Shown here piece after piece: positions 10,304 to 21,250 of a stretch of DNA of 64,000 nucleotides; positions within the stretch are counted from its first letter, which is position 1; each line of letters starts with the position of its first letter. The position numbers and the translations under genes are program-made. Under the pieces are notes generated by a model that worked only from the letters and a program-made list of their open reading frames with translations, made no database searches and had not been told where the DNA came from. The stretch is from Ailurus styani (taxonomy: Eukaryota > Chordata > Mammalia > Carnivora > Ailuridae). The DNA lies in the NCBI GenBank assembly GCA_002007465.1, contig LNAC01000109.1, forward strand, positions 702,879 through 766,878. Reading direction: 5' to 3'.

Positions 10304-10309
10304 GGAAGT

Positions 10310-10735
10310 GAAATCAGTATATGGAAGAGACATTTGCATTCGTGTGTTCATAAGAGCATTATTCACAACAACCAAGGTATGGAAAAGATCTAAGTGTCTA
10401 TCAATGGATGCATGGATAATATAATATAATATAATATAATATAATATAATATAATATAATATAATATAATATGATATATATGGAATATTATCCAGCCATG
10501 AGAAAGAAGGCAATACTGCCATTTGCAACAACATTAGTGGACCTTAAGGGCATTTTTCTAAGTTAGATAAACCAGACAAAGAAAGATAATACTACGTGAT
10601 CTCACTTATATATGAAATCTTAAGAAAAAAGCAAGCTCATAGAAACAGAGGGTAGAAAATTGGTTGCTAGGGGCAGGGGTGCATGCTGGAAATAGGAAGA
10701 GGTTGGCGAAAAGCTACAAATTTTCAGCTCTAATA
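10310..10735 (+). mobile_element. old L1 3' end fragment, sense
   Basis: 'GAGCATTATTCACAACAACC', 'AAGTGTCTATCAATGGATGC', 'GGAATATTATCCAGCCATGA' and 'CTCATAGAAACAGAGGGTAG' are in L1 order. An (ATAAT)n array has expanded within it. Confidence 0.85.
10416..10472 (+). repeat. (ATAAT)n pentanucleotide microsatellite
   Basis: About 11 nearly perfect ATAAT units inside the L1, at the position where other L1s read 'gtggtatatatacacaatgg'. It probably expanded from that AT-rich word. Confidence 0.9.
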
Positions 10736-10764
10736 AATAAAAGAAAAAATGTGCTCTTTTTCTT

Positions 10765-10787
10765 TTGTTGCTGAGCAGTATCTCATG

Positions 10788-10862
<75 letters not shown>

Positions 10863-11225
10863 CCCATATATACCACAGTTTGTTTAATCATGCACCTGTT
10901 GAAGAACATCTGAGCTATTTCCCGTTTGGGGCTATTACTAATAAACCTGCTATGTACAGGATTTTTTGTGGGCTGAAGCTTTCATTTCTCTGCAGTAAAT
11001 GCCCAAGAGCGCAATTGTGGGATCATGCAATACTTGGGCATTTAACTTTATAAGAAAGCACAAAATTGTTTTCTAGAATGACTGTACCATTTCACATGCC
11101 CACCAACAATGACTGGTTGACCCAGTTACTCCATATTCTTACCAGCATTTAGCACTGTCATTATTTTTTATTTTGATCATTCTGATAGATGGGTAGTAAT
11201 ATTATTGCATTGTGGCTTAATTTGG
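10765..11225 (-). mobile_element. old L1 3' end fragment, antisense
   Basis: 'GAGCAGTATCTCATGATA', 'CACAGTTTGTTTAATCATGC', 'CCCAAGAGCGCAATTGTGGG' and 'TTTCACATGCCCACCAACAA' are antisense L1. It points toward the sense L1 at 10310, so the pair is tail-to-tail. That order does not fit a single 5'-inverted insertion. Confidence 0.8.
10788..10855 (+). repeat. (TA)n microsatellite
   Basis: About 68 bp of TA dinucleotides with a TGTATGTA interruption, inside the antisense L1. Confidence 0.9.
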
Positions 11226-12277
11226 GAGAACTATTAAATTAAAAATTCAATTTCTATAATGATTGTAAAGCTGTTGAGATTATCTACTGCAGAGGCGTCC
11301 CTGGCCCAGCATTCATGTCAGGATCCCCTCCTTCTTCAGTGGCTGGGGTGGGGGGCGGTTGTGTCGAAGAGAACTTCCTGGTGCCATGTTTTCTCTGGGT
11401 AGTGAAACAGTCTCAGGTCTATGGGACAAAGCAACTTCCTGGACCAGGCTGTGTGTTCTAGTGGATTCCTCTTGCCAGGTCCATCTATCTCCCTGCCCCA
11501 AGAGAGGGGAGTCTCTGGCCCAAAGGTAAGGGAGGGGGCTTTCTTTGGCCACTTACTCATTCTACTGTAGTTACACCACTCTCTCCTGATGTGATAGGTA
11601 GGCTTCTCACTCAATCCAGGGAAATATGATGCAAGGCTGGAGATTGGGAAATGCAGGTCTGGGTTACCTTTTTTTGGGTGGGGGACACATAAGACACCCC
11701 ACTACTGTGTTGTTCCTCCAGTGCTGGGGTCCCAAAGCAGTATGCCTTCCTCTTACCAACTTTCAGAGTTTTCCTGGTTGATCGACTCTTGTCGACGGCA
11801 GCAGTTACCTTGTGGTCTCTTGTATTATCTCCAGAATTTATTGTTGTATTTGGTGGGGAAGCACAGGGAGCTATGAGTTTGGTATTTGTCTAGACTGGAA
11901 ATCCTAGGCATTTTAATGACTTCCTAGTATTCCATTGCATTTCATAGTATTTCATTATATGACTTTGGGGTAGTAATGTAGCCCAAATGTTCAGTAATAG
12001 GGAAATGGTTCTTCTCAATGTTTTACTATTAAAAAAATCACTCTTTGCTTGAAGCTATTTCCATCCAGATTCTAAATCACAGGGCATAATCTGAAACTCA
12101 TATAACACTATTTAACTAACTGGAATTAAAATAAAAACTCAAAACAAACAAAGAAATAAATAAATGAATACATAGCTCAGGATGGAGATAGTGTTTCACA
12201 GAGGACACACATTTTTATTGTTCCCTAGTAGTGCTTTGATCATGATCTGATTATCTATGGTTGTACTTCATGGTATG
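11226..12277. other. non-repeat stretch, nothing identified
   Basis: Overlapping minus-strand frames of 79 and 92 codons near 11313-11614 lack any recognisable domain. No repeat is identified with confidence. Confidence 0.4.
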
Positions 12278-12288
12278 AAAAAACAGCA

Positions 12289-12488
12289 GGGCGCCTGGGT
12301 GGCTCAGTGGGTTAAAGCCTCTGCTTTCGGCTCAGGTCATGATCCCAGCGTCCTGGGATCGAGGCCCACATCGGGCTCTCTGCTCAGCAGGGAGCCTGCT
12401 TCCTCCTCTCCCTATCTCTCTGCCTGCCTCTCTGCCTACTTGTAATCTCTCTCTCTGTGTCAAATAAATAAATAAAATCTTTAAAAAA
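12289..12488 (+). mobile_element. CAN-SINE, young, mustelid-style head
   Basis: GGGCGCCTGGGTGGCTCAGT then GGGTTAAAGCCTCTGCTTTC head, AATAAATAAATAAAATC tail. The exact 11-bp target duplication AAAAAACAGCA lies at 12278-12288 and 12489-12499. The perfect duplication indicates recent insertion. Confidence 0.95.
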
Positions 12489-12499
12489 AAAAAACAGCA

Positions 12500-12942
12500 A
12501 TCACATATTGATAATCTCTCGTGGAACTGCATTTAGTTGGGTGGTTCTCACTCAAGGTTTCTCATGTGGTTGCCCCTGGACGGTGGCTGGGCTGGACTCA
12601 AGTTGAAGACTTCATCATTCACATGAGTGGTGCTCGATGCTGGTTTTGAGGTGGGTCCTCCGTCATGCTGTTGGCCGAAACACTTCCATGTGGTTTTCCT
12701 CTATGGTCTGGGATCCAGCGTGGTAGCTAGATTCCAAGAGTGAGTGTCCCAAGAGATAGTCTATACTGAAGCTATATCACCTTTTATGACCTAACCCTGG
12801 AAGTCGCATAGCATCATTTCTGCCATATTCTGTTGTGAAAGTGACCCACAAGGACAAGCTCATATTCAAGGGGAAGGCCATTAAACTTGATGGGTAGAGT
12901 GTCAACACATGTGAAAAACAGTTTTGAAAGGTACCACATATA
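12500..12942 (+). mobile_element. ancient interspersed repeat (same family as 4566-5290)
   Basis: 'GTGGCTGGGCTGGACTCAAG', 'CACTTCCATGTGGTTTTCCT', 'GTGACCCACAAGGACAAGCT' and 'TATTCAAGGGGAAGGCCATT' follow the same pattern as the repeat at 4566-5290. SINEs are inserted at its left edge and near its right edge. Confidence 0.5.
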
Positions 12943-13161
12943 GGGGCCTGGGTGGCTTCAGTCAGTTAAGCATCTGCCTTCAGCTCGGGTCATGATCCCA
13001 GGGTCCTGGGGTGGAGTCCCACATCGGGCTCCCTGCTTGGTGGGGGGAGTCTGCTTCTCCCTCTACCCCTCCCCCCTGCTTGTGTTCTTGGTCTCTCTCA
13101 TGGTCTCTCTCTTGCTGTCTCTCTCTCAAATAAATAAATAAAATCATTAAAAAAAAAATGG
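12943..13161 (+). mobile_element. CAN-SINE, full length
   Basis: The exact 15-bp target duplication AAGGTACCACATATA is at 12928-12942 and 13162-13176. Head, CT tract and AATAAATAAATAAAATC tail are complete; the head carries an extra T ('TGGCTTCAGTCAGTTAAG'). Confidence 0.95.
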
Positions 13162-13176
13162 AAGGTACCACATATA

Positions 13177-15224
13177 GCAAGGGAAAGAGGAGGGAGGGGC
13201 TGACCACGTAGGGGAGACACATGCCAGATACAGGTTTGATAAGCTGTCACCAGCCAATTCTGTATGCAAGAGAAGAAAAGGTGAGATGGATCTCATCTGT
13301 TACAGGACAGGGTTTTGCAGGTGAGCTATGGGAGTAACTCTCTGCCATTCATATAATGACACCCAGGAAACACAAAATCTCTTGACATGGAAACAATGGG
13401 TTCCTTTGACCAATAGGGTGAATTCTGAATCTCTCGTTAAATAGGAAGACTAAGGTTCTCTAGACATTCTAGGCAACAAGGAGAAAAAATATGGCTGTGG
13501 TGTGTTTTTGCACACACCAAAGCTTTGATACACTGTGTTCTGTGAAAAACCTTATTATATTTCTTACAGAAATCAATGATAGGGTATTGAATGTAACACC
13601 GTGAACAGAACATTTCCAGTGGTGTTTGGCATTATGAGAGTATAATAGGGACATTATGAGATTCTGCCTAAGGTGGCCTAAATGTTCATTTAGAATATTT
13701 CATCCGCACAACGACTCAGGAGGCAGGAGGGGGGCATGAGCTTGTGCTACAGTTTTTCTTGTATGTAAAACCTGCATGTCTTATGCCCCAATTATATGAT
13801 TAGTGTAGCTTCTTGATTTATGGTGCACTTATTTATTTTCTTATTTGTTATTCTAAAACCTCCTACATTTTAGGTTTTATCATTAGACTAGACTTCTGTG
13901 TAGACAGAAAGCAACGTTATTCTATCTGCCACTGAAATTCAAGTTTTGACTCTGACCCTTGACTTCCATCTTCACTCACTCTACGTGAAATTTTAGTTAG
14001 GTCCTTCAGCGTTTCAGGTCACTCTAGGGTAATCAGACACACACACACCCCAGTCACTTTCAGGGCAAAAAACCACACAAACAGAAACAAAAATTAAAAA
14101 AAAAAGTCATGATAACAAAGAATGTCATTTTCTAGGTATTTTTTAAAAACACCAGTCTAGAATCCTATCTAAACTATCTATCACTCACTTTACATTTCTT
14201 CCTTCCCCCAGATCAGCCCTTCCCTGGCAGGGGTGTGGTGGATGCTTGCCTTTGTCCCTCCTATTCAACCTACCACTTTCTGGCTGTACTTTGGGTCCCT
14301 CCAGGGTTACAAAGGATTAGGGAGGTGAGACAAGGGGCAGGGAAGTTCTTATTGGAAGGATACTATTGTGATTGTCTTGAGCTTCTGGATGTGGCAATTC
14401 TCTAATTCATGGGGGGGAGGGGTTCCTAGAGTTCTTTGGAGACCTTCTCCATCGCCAGGAATCCCTCTTGTCTGCATGTCCCTTAAAGGCAATGCCTCCT
14501 CCCCCTGGCTATTCACAGCTCACTCGTTCACTCTTATAGTCTACCTTCTGTTAGGGTCACTTGTCTCTACTGTACTCTTAGCACATCTCCATCTGGCACA
14601 CAGAGACCTCCCCAGGGTTTGCCCTGCCCACTCTGGACACACAGATCATTCCAGTCCAGTCCCATCTTTGCCTTGGGGGAGGTGGTGTGAGCTCAAGCCT
14701 ATTCCATAGCCCCTCAGGCCCTAGTGGATCAAGCCTCTAGTTTCCTGTGTCTCTAACTGCAGAGCCATAAAGAATGGCTGCAGATGGTTCTCTTCCAGCC
14801 CCTGTCTCCAGATCTGAGGACCTGATGGGGAGCAGAGGCAGGACACACTGATGACTCTCTCCAAAGAATTCATTCACATCATCTTGAATGGATTCCTACA
14901 TAGCCTGTGTGATGGGCCCACTGTGAGCTGAAGCAGGTTCACCATCCTCAGCATGTCCTACACGTGGTCTGGGACCTTAATTAAAGATCCTCATGTACTT
15001 GACACCTTTCATGCTGTTCTCAGCCTTTGTGGTCTCTGCCAAAAAGTCTGAGAAATGCGGTAACATCTACTTAAACATAATTTTTCTTTGACACTTTGTT
15101 TCACTGGAGATATTGATTAGGAAGTAAGAAAAATAAAATCCTAATAGAAAGGGGCTTGGCAAGCTCCTAAAATGCAAGGATGTTGAGGAAGCCCTATTAG
15201 TTTCAAGCTTCCAACAAACCATTT
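13177..15224. other. non-repeat stretch, nothing identified
   Basis: About 2 kb without a recognised gene or repeat. The longest frame, 14368-14709 plus (113 codons), has several hydrophobic runs but no known domain, no splice context and no upstream promoter signal. It is treated as chance. Confidence 0.45.
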
Positions 15225-15420
15225 CATGATAATCTTTTGTGTGTTACCAATTATATTTGTGTTATTATTAATAGGGCTAAGCTTCTTTTCAAATGTGATT
15301 GACCCATTTTTATTTCCTTCTAAATTGCCCATTCATGACCCATGCCCATTTTTTATTAGTTAATAAGAGCTCTTTGTATCTTAAGGACCTCAACCAACAT
15401 TTTATCAGAACCTTTTGATT
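15225..15420 (-). mobile_element. L1 fragment, antisense
   Basis: 'TTAATAAGAGCTCTTTGTAT' and 'CAACATTTTATCAGAA' resemble the antisense L1 stretch that usually reads 'gagctctttatatattctgg'. Confidence 0.6.
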
Positions 15421-15459
15421 TATGCTATTTTAAGTTTATTTGTTTTCCAAGTTTGGATT

Positions 15460-15530
15460 TTATTTAATGTGTAATGGGAAGTCATTGGAAGACTTTATGT
15501 ATTGGGGTGATGTGATCTTATATTTAAAAA
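15460..15530 (-). mobile_element. antisense L2 scrap
   Basis: 'GTAATGGGAAGTCATTGGAA' followed by 'GGGGTGATGTGATCTTA' matches the antisense L2 hallmark 'gggaagccattggagggtt...gacatgatctga'. Confidence 0.6.
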
Positions 15531-15564
15531 AATGTAAGATTAAAAAAATTAAAATATCAAATTT

Positions 15565-15812
15565 TTAAATATCCACTTTCTTGAGGTATAATTTACATAC
15601 AATTAAATATGCTTACTTTAAATATACAGTTTGATGGCTTTTGACAAATGTATACATCCAGCTAACCACCACCATAATAAAAATGTATAATATTCCTCTT
15701 GTCCCAGAATGTCCCCATCCCCACCCCAATCCCAGCCCTAGGTGAGAGTTTCTGTAGACCCTTCACCCAGCTTCCCCTAATGTTACCATCTTACATAACA
15801 AATTATATTTCA
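15565..15812 (-). mobile_element. L1 3' UTR fragment, antisense
   Basis: 'CTTGAGGTATAATTTACATA', 'GATGGCTTTTGACAAATGTA' and 'CTAACCACCACCATAATAAA' are a widespread antisense L1 3' UTR module. Confidence 0.8.
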
Positions 15813-15839
15813 ATAAAGCTGCAGGAAAAATTAAATTAA

Positions 15840-15962
15840 TAAAACTAGCTAAATGCAATCTTGAGTTGCATCTTGGAACAGAAGAAGGAGATTAGTGAGA
15901 AATCTGGTGAAATCTGTGTAGAGTTTATAGTTTGGTTAATAATTGTATGTGATAGTCTCAAA
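15840..15962 (+). mobile_element. L1 3' UTR fragment, sense
   Basis: 'ATCTTGGAACAGAAGAAGGA', 'AAATCTGGTGAAATCTGTGT' and 'GTTTGGTTAATAATTGTATG' are L1 3' UTR in sense. Confidence 0.6.
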
Positions 15963-16127
15963 CATCTAAGGATAAGGTGGGCTCTTCCTTCATTGGACAA
16001 ATCTGCCTCTTAGGAGCCAGCACGTTAGGTGACTGGCCATTGATAGAGTCTGTGGCTTTCATTTGTAGCTGGGATAGGGTAAGGCTCCACCCACATGCCT
16101 GTGGATTTCCAGTAACCATCCCTTAAA

Positions 16128-16275
16128 TCACAAATGGAACCAGGCGATGGGCATCAAGGGAAGCACATGACGTGATGAGTACAGGGTGTTATACATAACT
16201 AATGAATCATTAAACACTACATAAAAAACAAAATATCTATGTTGGCTAATTGAACTTAATTTAAAAAAAATTACA
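16128..16275 (+). mobile_element. short carnivore L1 3' end with A tail
   Basis: 'CGATGGGCATCAAGGGAAGC', 'GACGTGATGAGTACAGGGTG' and 'TATGTTGGCTAATTGAACTT' are the carnivore L1 3' end. Only about 140 bp were inserted. Imperfect flanks AAATCACAAATG and AAATTACAAGTG may be the target duplication. Confidence 0.75.
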
Positions 16276-16514
16276 AGTGAAAACCAATTGCTTTGCACAG
16301 GTGTTTTAAGGACTCTGCCACATGGATCCCAACTGGGGAAGGACTTGAGTTGATTGTCCAATAAGGATAACTGGACCTTCAGAAAATGCCTGGGAGCTTT
16401 GACTTGGATATTATTTTTTTTAATGCCTTAAAGACTCTTTTAGACTGCAGCCTGGACCCTGAAGGTCTATCCCTATGGTTGGCAATAACCAAACAGGCAC
16501 TGAATCCAGTTATA
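16276..16514. other. non-repeat stretch, nothing identified
   Basis: No recognisable element lies between the short L1 and the next SINE. Confidence 0.4.
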
Positions 16515-16524
16515 AAGAAAGGCA

Positions 16525-16729
16525 CAGCACCTGGAGGGCGCAGTTGATGAAGTGTCCAACTCTTGGTTTCAGCTCAGGTCATGATCTCAGGGTCATGATC
16601 TCAGGGTTGTGAGACCGAACCCTGTATCAGGCTCCAGGCTTAGCACAAGGTCTGCTTAAGACTCTCCCTCCCTCTCTCTCTGTCCCTTCCCTCTATCTCT
16701 AATAAATAAGTCTTTAAAACTTTTCATTT
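16525..16729 (+). mobile_element. CAN-SINE with internal 14-bp duplication
   Basis: The target duplication AAGAAAGGCA (16515-16524 and 16730-16739) is exact over 10 bp. The tRNA-like head contains a tandem copy of TCATGATCTCAGGG (16579-16592, 16593-16606) just upstream of the B-box region. The head is diverged ('GGGCGCAGTTGATGAAGTG'). Confidence 0.9.
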
Positions 16730-16739
16730 AAGAAAGGCA

Positions 16740-17300
16740 GATATTCAACGGCAACTGGCAGAAGGGCAGCACCCCAGCCAGACTCCCCTCTGGAAGGCTC
16801 TGCCCTACACCTTTCTCAGGGTGTAGCCGAGGGACCAAGAGATGGGCCAGTGGATGCTTGGGGAAGCACTGGGGTAAACAGAGCCTCATCCCCAGCCTGC
16901 CCCTTCCTGACATCTTTTCTGCAGTTGCAGTTTCAAAAACAGTGATTGATCCTAGATTGTTTTTTCCCCTCTCTCTGGCAGAGCCAGCCAACTAGTTTAG
17001 ACATTTCTATTAGATTAGAAGCCAGGAAATGAGAAAAACCCTGGCTCACAAGGGAGTTATTCTCAGGTCACATGCCTGCCTGGTAGAAATGCAGAGAAAT
17101 AAACAGGAATGCTTTGTTTGGTAAATGATCACCTTTGTAATTTCTCTGTTTTTCCTACCACCTCCTATTCCCTCCCGGCCTCCCACACATGCCACCCTTT
17201 CCCAGCTGGTCTGTGGAGTCTTAGAACTCTGCACCTTTAGAATCGTTCTTTATGATCACCCAAGCACAGAATCTTAAAATCACAGAGTGTTAAATGCTTG
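16740..17300. other. non-repeat stretch, nothing identified
   Basis: An 87-codon minus-strand frame at 16728-16991 overlaps the SINE target site and has no homology. No repeat was recognised. Confidence 0.4.
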
Positions 17301-17515
17301 ATGTAGTAGGCATGCACTTCCGGGTTAGACAAAACAGAGGCAAATCTTGCTTTGCTGCTCATTCGCTGTGGGACTGCAGAGAAGTCACCTAGAACTAGCA
17401 TCTCGAAGACCAGGGTCCTTATCTGTAAAGTAGGGACAATGGTCACAAGGGTCAATGTGGGTAATACACATACAGCATTGACCACGGTGCACTGCACGTG
17501 ATAGGAATTCAACAA
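17301..17515 (+). mobile_element. MIR, nearly full length
   Basis: 'GCTGCTCATTCGCTGTGGGA', 'GAGAAGTCACCTAGAACTAG' and 'CTTATCTGTAAAGTAGGGAC' are in MIR order, followed by a 3' part ending '...GTGATAGGAATTCAACAAG'. Confidence 0.75.
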
Positions 17516-17529
17516 GACCAACGCCTTTT

Positions 17530-19114
17530 AGATTAGATCTTCAGAACCTTGAAATCCTAAGAATGTGAGCATTAAAAAAAAATAACCACTTTCCAATTCG
17601 GTTTCTTATACCAATTATTAATCGCTTCTAAACCATCTATAGGTTGTCTGGGTTCCTTGGACGACTCACCATTCAAAGCTGAAGTCGTCTCACCAGGGCA
17701 AGCGAAGATGGTCTACACACTAAGGAGGGATCAGAATGATAGCCCCGTGAGCCCATCGAAACTCCCAAATTGAGCAGAGGCCCCAATTTGATTTGTATGC
17801 AATAGTATTCAGAGCTTCCGTGGAGAAGTTTACATTGATTCCTACTTCACTCCACCTCATTAGTTGTAGCCAGTGATTTGAGCCTAAATCATGCCCCCTT
17901 TCCCCCCTAGTCCCCATCCAGGGTGGAGGAGGGATAATCTAGATGAATCGTACACCAGGACATTGACTGGCCACACTGGCTGATGATCCTTGCAAATTTA
18001 TTCACATGACCATGAATTTCTCTCTCTAGCTTTCTTCTTTATCAACTGTCTGTTCTGCAGATCTTAAGCCTAGAAAGAAAGGTCTACCTCTGTTCTTCCT
18101 CCATGCCAGAGAGTCCAGTTGAGAGCAAGCCCATGGAGTCCTCTGTGCCCCATTATTCTCCTAGGTGGCCACCAGGTAGGGAAGGCACTGCCAAGTTTAG
18201 TGATCATGTCCTGGGACTGATTCTTTGCTTGGACTGACCAGTGTAGGGCACTGGGCTCTAAATCGAAGATGTTTGTGCCTAAGAACTTAGGATAAATGCT
18301 TTTTCATTGTGATCCAGGAGAACTTCTCAGAGCTCTGTATCAGGGTCCAGTGTCCAAGCCCAGGTAATATTCATCACTTCCCTTTACTTTGCCCTAGAGA
18401 GGACATGTCCTTCAGAAAGTCATCATGATGAATGACTAGGGAGCCAGCACATCAGGATACCATATTCACACCAAAATCTGATATTTCAAGTCAAGGATGA
18501 TGGTCAAAGACTTTACCAAGGATTGAATGAGATAGGATAACTAGATCCTGTAGAAGGTAACTAAAGGATCACTCCTTATTTCTTACAGTTACGGAAACTT
18601 TGTTTTGGAATATATCTTCCTTTCAATTGGCTTTCACCACACCTGTATAATAGTCTGTCCAGGTGGTCACCTGACATCTATCTACTTGGAAGTGTCTAAT
18701 TATAGGAAGCTTGCCATATGGTAGAAATCTCCTCAATACCCCACTAATCCCTAAAATTAACTTCAAATAGAAAAAGGTTTTGAATATATTCCCATAATCA
18801 AGAGTGTTAGACAGTCCCTGAGTTCAAAGCAGTAAATTGGCATTCAAACCACTCTCTCTGCTGTGTATTAGATGACTTTTCACACATAATAGACACATAA
18901 TAAATATATGCTCAATCCATAGACCCAATAGCATTACTTATTCCCCTGAAGGCACCTTAGGTCATTTAACTATAACTGGTCAGTCCCGTCTGGAGACTTA
19001 AAACACATAACTCAGTGTGAGAAAAACGGTCTTTCATTCAATTTTCTCAACATTTATATAAATTAATCCTATCCTGCCAGGCAACATGGAAGACACTGGG
19101 GAAGAACTGTGATT
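17530..19114. other. non-repeat stretch, nothing identified
   Basis: About 1.6 kb of non-repeat DNA. No frame over 65 codons and no RNA gene was seen. Confidence 0.45.
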
Positions 19115-19130
19115 AAGAAATATTCCTTGA

Positions 19131-19339
19131 GGGCGCCTGGGTGGCTCAGTGGGTTAAAGCCTCTGCTTTCGGCTCAGGTCGTTGATCTTAGGGTCCTGGG
19201 ATCAAGGCCCGCATCGGGCTCTCTGCTCAGCAGGGAGCCTGCTTCCTCCCCTCTCTCTGCCTGCCTCTCTGCCTACTTGTGATTTCTCTCTCTGTGTGTC
19301 AAATAAATAAATAAAATCTTTAAAAAAAAAGAAAGAAAA
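19131..19339 (+). mobile_element. CAN-SINE, mustelid-style head, first of a stacked pair
   Basis: GGGCGCCTGGGTGGCTCAGT / GGGTTAAAGCCTCTGC head and AATAAATAAATAAAATC tail. The perfect 16-bp flanks AAGAAATATTCCTTGA are at 19115-19130 and 19340-19355. Confidence 0.95.
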
Positions 19340-19355
19340 AAGAAATATTCCTTGA

Positions 19356-19552
19356 ATGGCGCTGGGTGGCTCAGTCAGTTAAGCATCTACCTTTGGCTCA
19401 GGTCTTGATCCCAGAGCCCTGGGATCGAGCCCTGCATCAGTCTCTGTGCTCAGCGGGAAGCCTGCTTCTCCTTTTCCCTCTGACCTGCTTCTGACTCATG
19501 CTCTCTTTCTCTCTCTCTCACAAATAATTAAATAAAATCTTTAAAAGAAAGA
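19356..19552 (+). mobile_element. CAN-SINE, older subfamily, second of a stacked pair
   Basis: Starts 'ATGGCGCTGGGTGGCTCAGT', tail 'AATAATTAAATAAAATC'. Its left flank is the shared AAGAAATATTCCTTGA. Its right flank, beyond the GGAA tract, is the diverged AAGAAATAAATGTCCCTTGA at 19664-19683. The higher divergence suggests it inserted first. Confidence 0.92.
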
Positions 19553-19561
19553 AAGAGAGAG

Positions 19562-19625
19562 GGAAGGAAGGAAGGAAGGAAGGAAGGAAGGAAGGAAGGA
19601 AGGAAGGAAGGAAGGAAGGAAGGAA
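19562..19625 (+). repeat. pure (GGAA)16 microsatellite
   Basis: Sixteen uninterrupted GGAA units grown from the A tail of the SINE, flanked by purine-rich GAAA/GAGA variants (19544-19668). GGAA is the core recognised by ETS transcription factors. Confidence 0.97.
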
Positions 19626-19689
19626 GAACAGGAGAGGAGAGGAAAGGAAAAGAGGAAGGAAGGAAGAAATAAATGTCCCTTGACCTCGT

Positions 19690-20389
19690 GGATCCTAAAT
19701 CCCCAAATAAGGAGAAAGGATATGCCCATAGCCACTTATTTTTACCACGTGACTGAGTTACACAGAGCAACTTACCATGTGCCACGAAAGGGGGAAGCAG
19801 AGAAAAACCTGACACATAGACATGGAACCAACCCAGCACATGGAACCAACCCAGCAACCCAGAGCAATGAGGCCGAGGATGTTGATACCAACCCTGTGTC
19901 ATAATTAACATAACCAGCTGTGTTCACCTAGCTACCCCTCTCTATCCCAGTCCTTAACCATCAGTGTAAGCAATGGCTACAACCATGGAGGGCTCTGACC
20001 CCTGGCTTCTATTTCCCAAAGGTGTGGGTCGTTCAAGAGCAGCGGGTTACGGTAGAAGAACCTGAACTCCATCACTCCTGGTCATTAGCAAACACGGAAC
20101 ACTGGTGGTGGGGCAATAAGGAGATGTCACCAGCCAAGTCCTTGCCTCGGAAAGCACAGTCTGGTCCTGGAGATTGACATGGGATTAAACGTGTCATGCT
20201 CAGAGTAACAGAACCCCAAAATGGGAACATAATTGCCTTTCCCCTCCCCCCTGAGTTGTACCTTTACTTATATGATGAGTTTGTGATGGGCACTCTGTTT
20301 CACTTCACCTATAGACAATTCTCACTCTTTTTTAATTTTTCCCCCTTAATAAAACCTCCATTTTGAGTGCCGGAATGGATCACAACTTG
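19690..20389. other. non-repeat stretch with an 18-bp tandem duplication
   Basis: ACATGGAACCAACCCAGC is repeated exactly at 19820-19837 and 19838-19855. Otherwise nothing is recognised. Confidence 0.5.
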
Positions 20390-21250
20390 TTTAAGCCAGG
20401 CTTGGCATGATAGAGATGCAAATAGCAAACCCAAATCTGTTCTTCTCATCTATTTCTGCAGCTGGGGCCGACCCAGGTCCAACTGGGGAATGCATTTCCC
20501 AGCTCTGTTTGGCTGCGGGATCCATATGTGATGATGTTCCTGCCAGTTCAACTTCCAGCTTAAGTTACAGATGCAGCTTCTACCTCACTTGCTGAAGACG
20601 GAATCCCAGCCTTGGAGTTTCTATTTTTTCCACCTTCCCACTGGCAGGAAGGGTGAGGTACGGAGTGACTTTGGAAACCATCTGCCTGGATTCCTGAGTC
20701 ACTGCATGGTCATTCCTGAGCCAGCTGCCTGTCATCCCGAAATGCTCAACTGAGAATTCGTGCTTGAAAAAGAAGAAAATGTTGCTATTTACTGAGCAGA
20801 GGAACTACTGGACTTTGGAGGTTACTTTACTTTGGAGTTCTTTTTACCGTAGTTGGTGTTGGTCAGCTAGGATCAATGGGATTTCCTTCCTTTTTGTTAG
20901 ATTTTAACCTTCCAATTTTCCCTTATAGAGATGGGCATGTGACCTAGATCTGTTCAATAAAAGAGAAGAGGAAAGACTTCTTGGAATTTTTCTTCTCTGA
21001 TTTAGGAGGGTAGAAGAGCCAAAAAGAAATTGCTGAGGAAAATTCACTTTTGCTTTTGACACTTGCTTTCTACTTTGGATTCCTGTGTGTGGTCCTGATG
21101 CCTGGAATTGCAGCAGCCATCTTGTGACCATGAGGAAAAGCCAAGAGAATCCAGAGATGTAAGCTCAGCCCCCTGACTCCACTGAGCCAATGAACCTGCC
21201 TTGGAAGCACTGTCTACAACTTTCTGTTACATGAAAAATGTAATGGCTTT
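20390..21250 (+). mobile_element. probable ancient repeat fragments, family uncertain
   Basis: 'GGTCCAACTGGGGAATGCAT', 'GCAGCAGCCATCTTGTGACC' and 'GAGCCAATGAACCTGCCTTG' feel like decayed mammalian interspersed repeats, but I cannot name them. Short frames inside are not supported as coding. Confidence 0.3.

Noticed and set aside
10310..11225. A second twin-primed (inverted) L1
   Set aside because: The order is sense then antisense. A 5' inversion always gives antisense on the left and sense on the right when viewed on this strand, so these are two separate insertions.
14368..14709. 113-codon plus frame with hydrophobic segments
   Set aside because: No recognised family or splice context, and hydrophobic runs are expected in T- and C-rich DNA.
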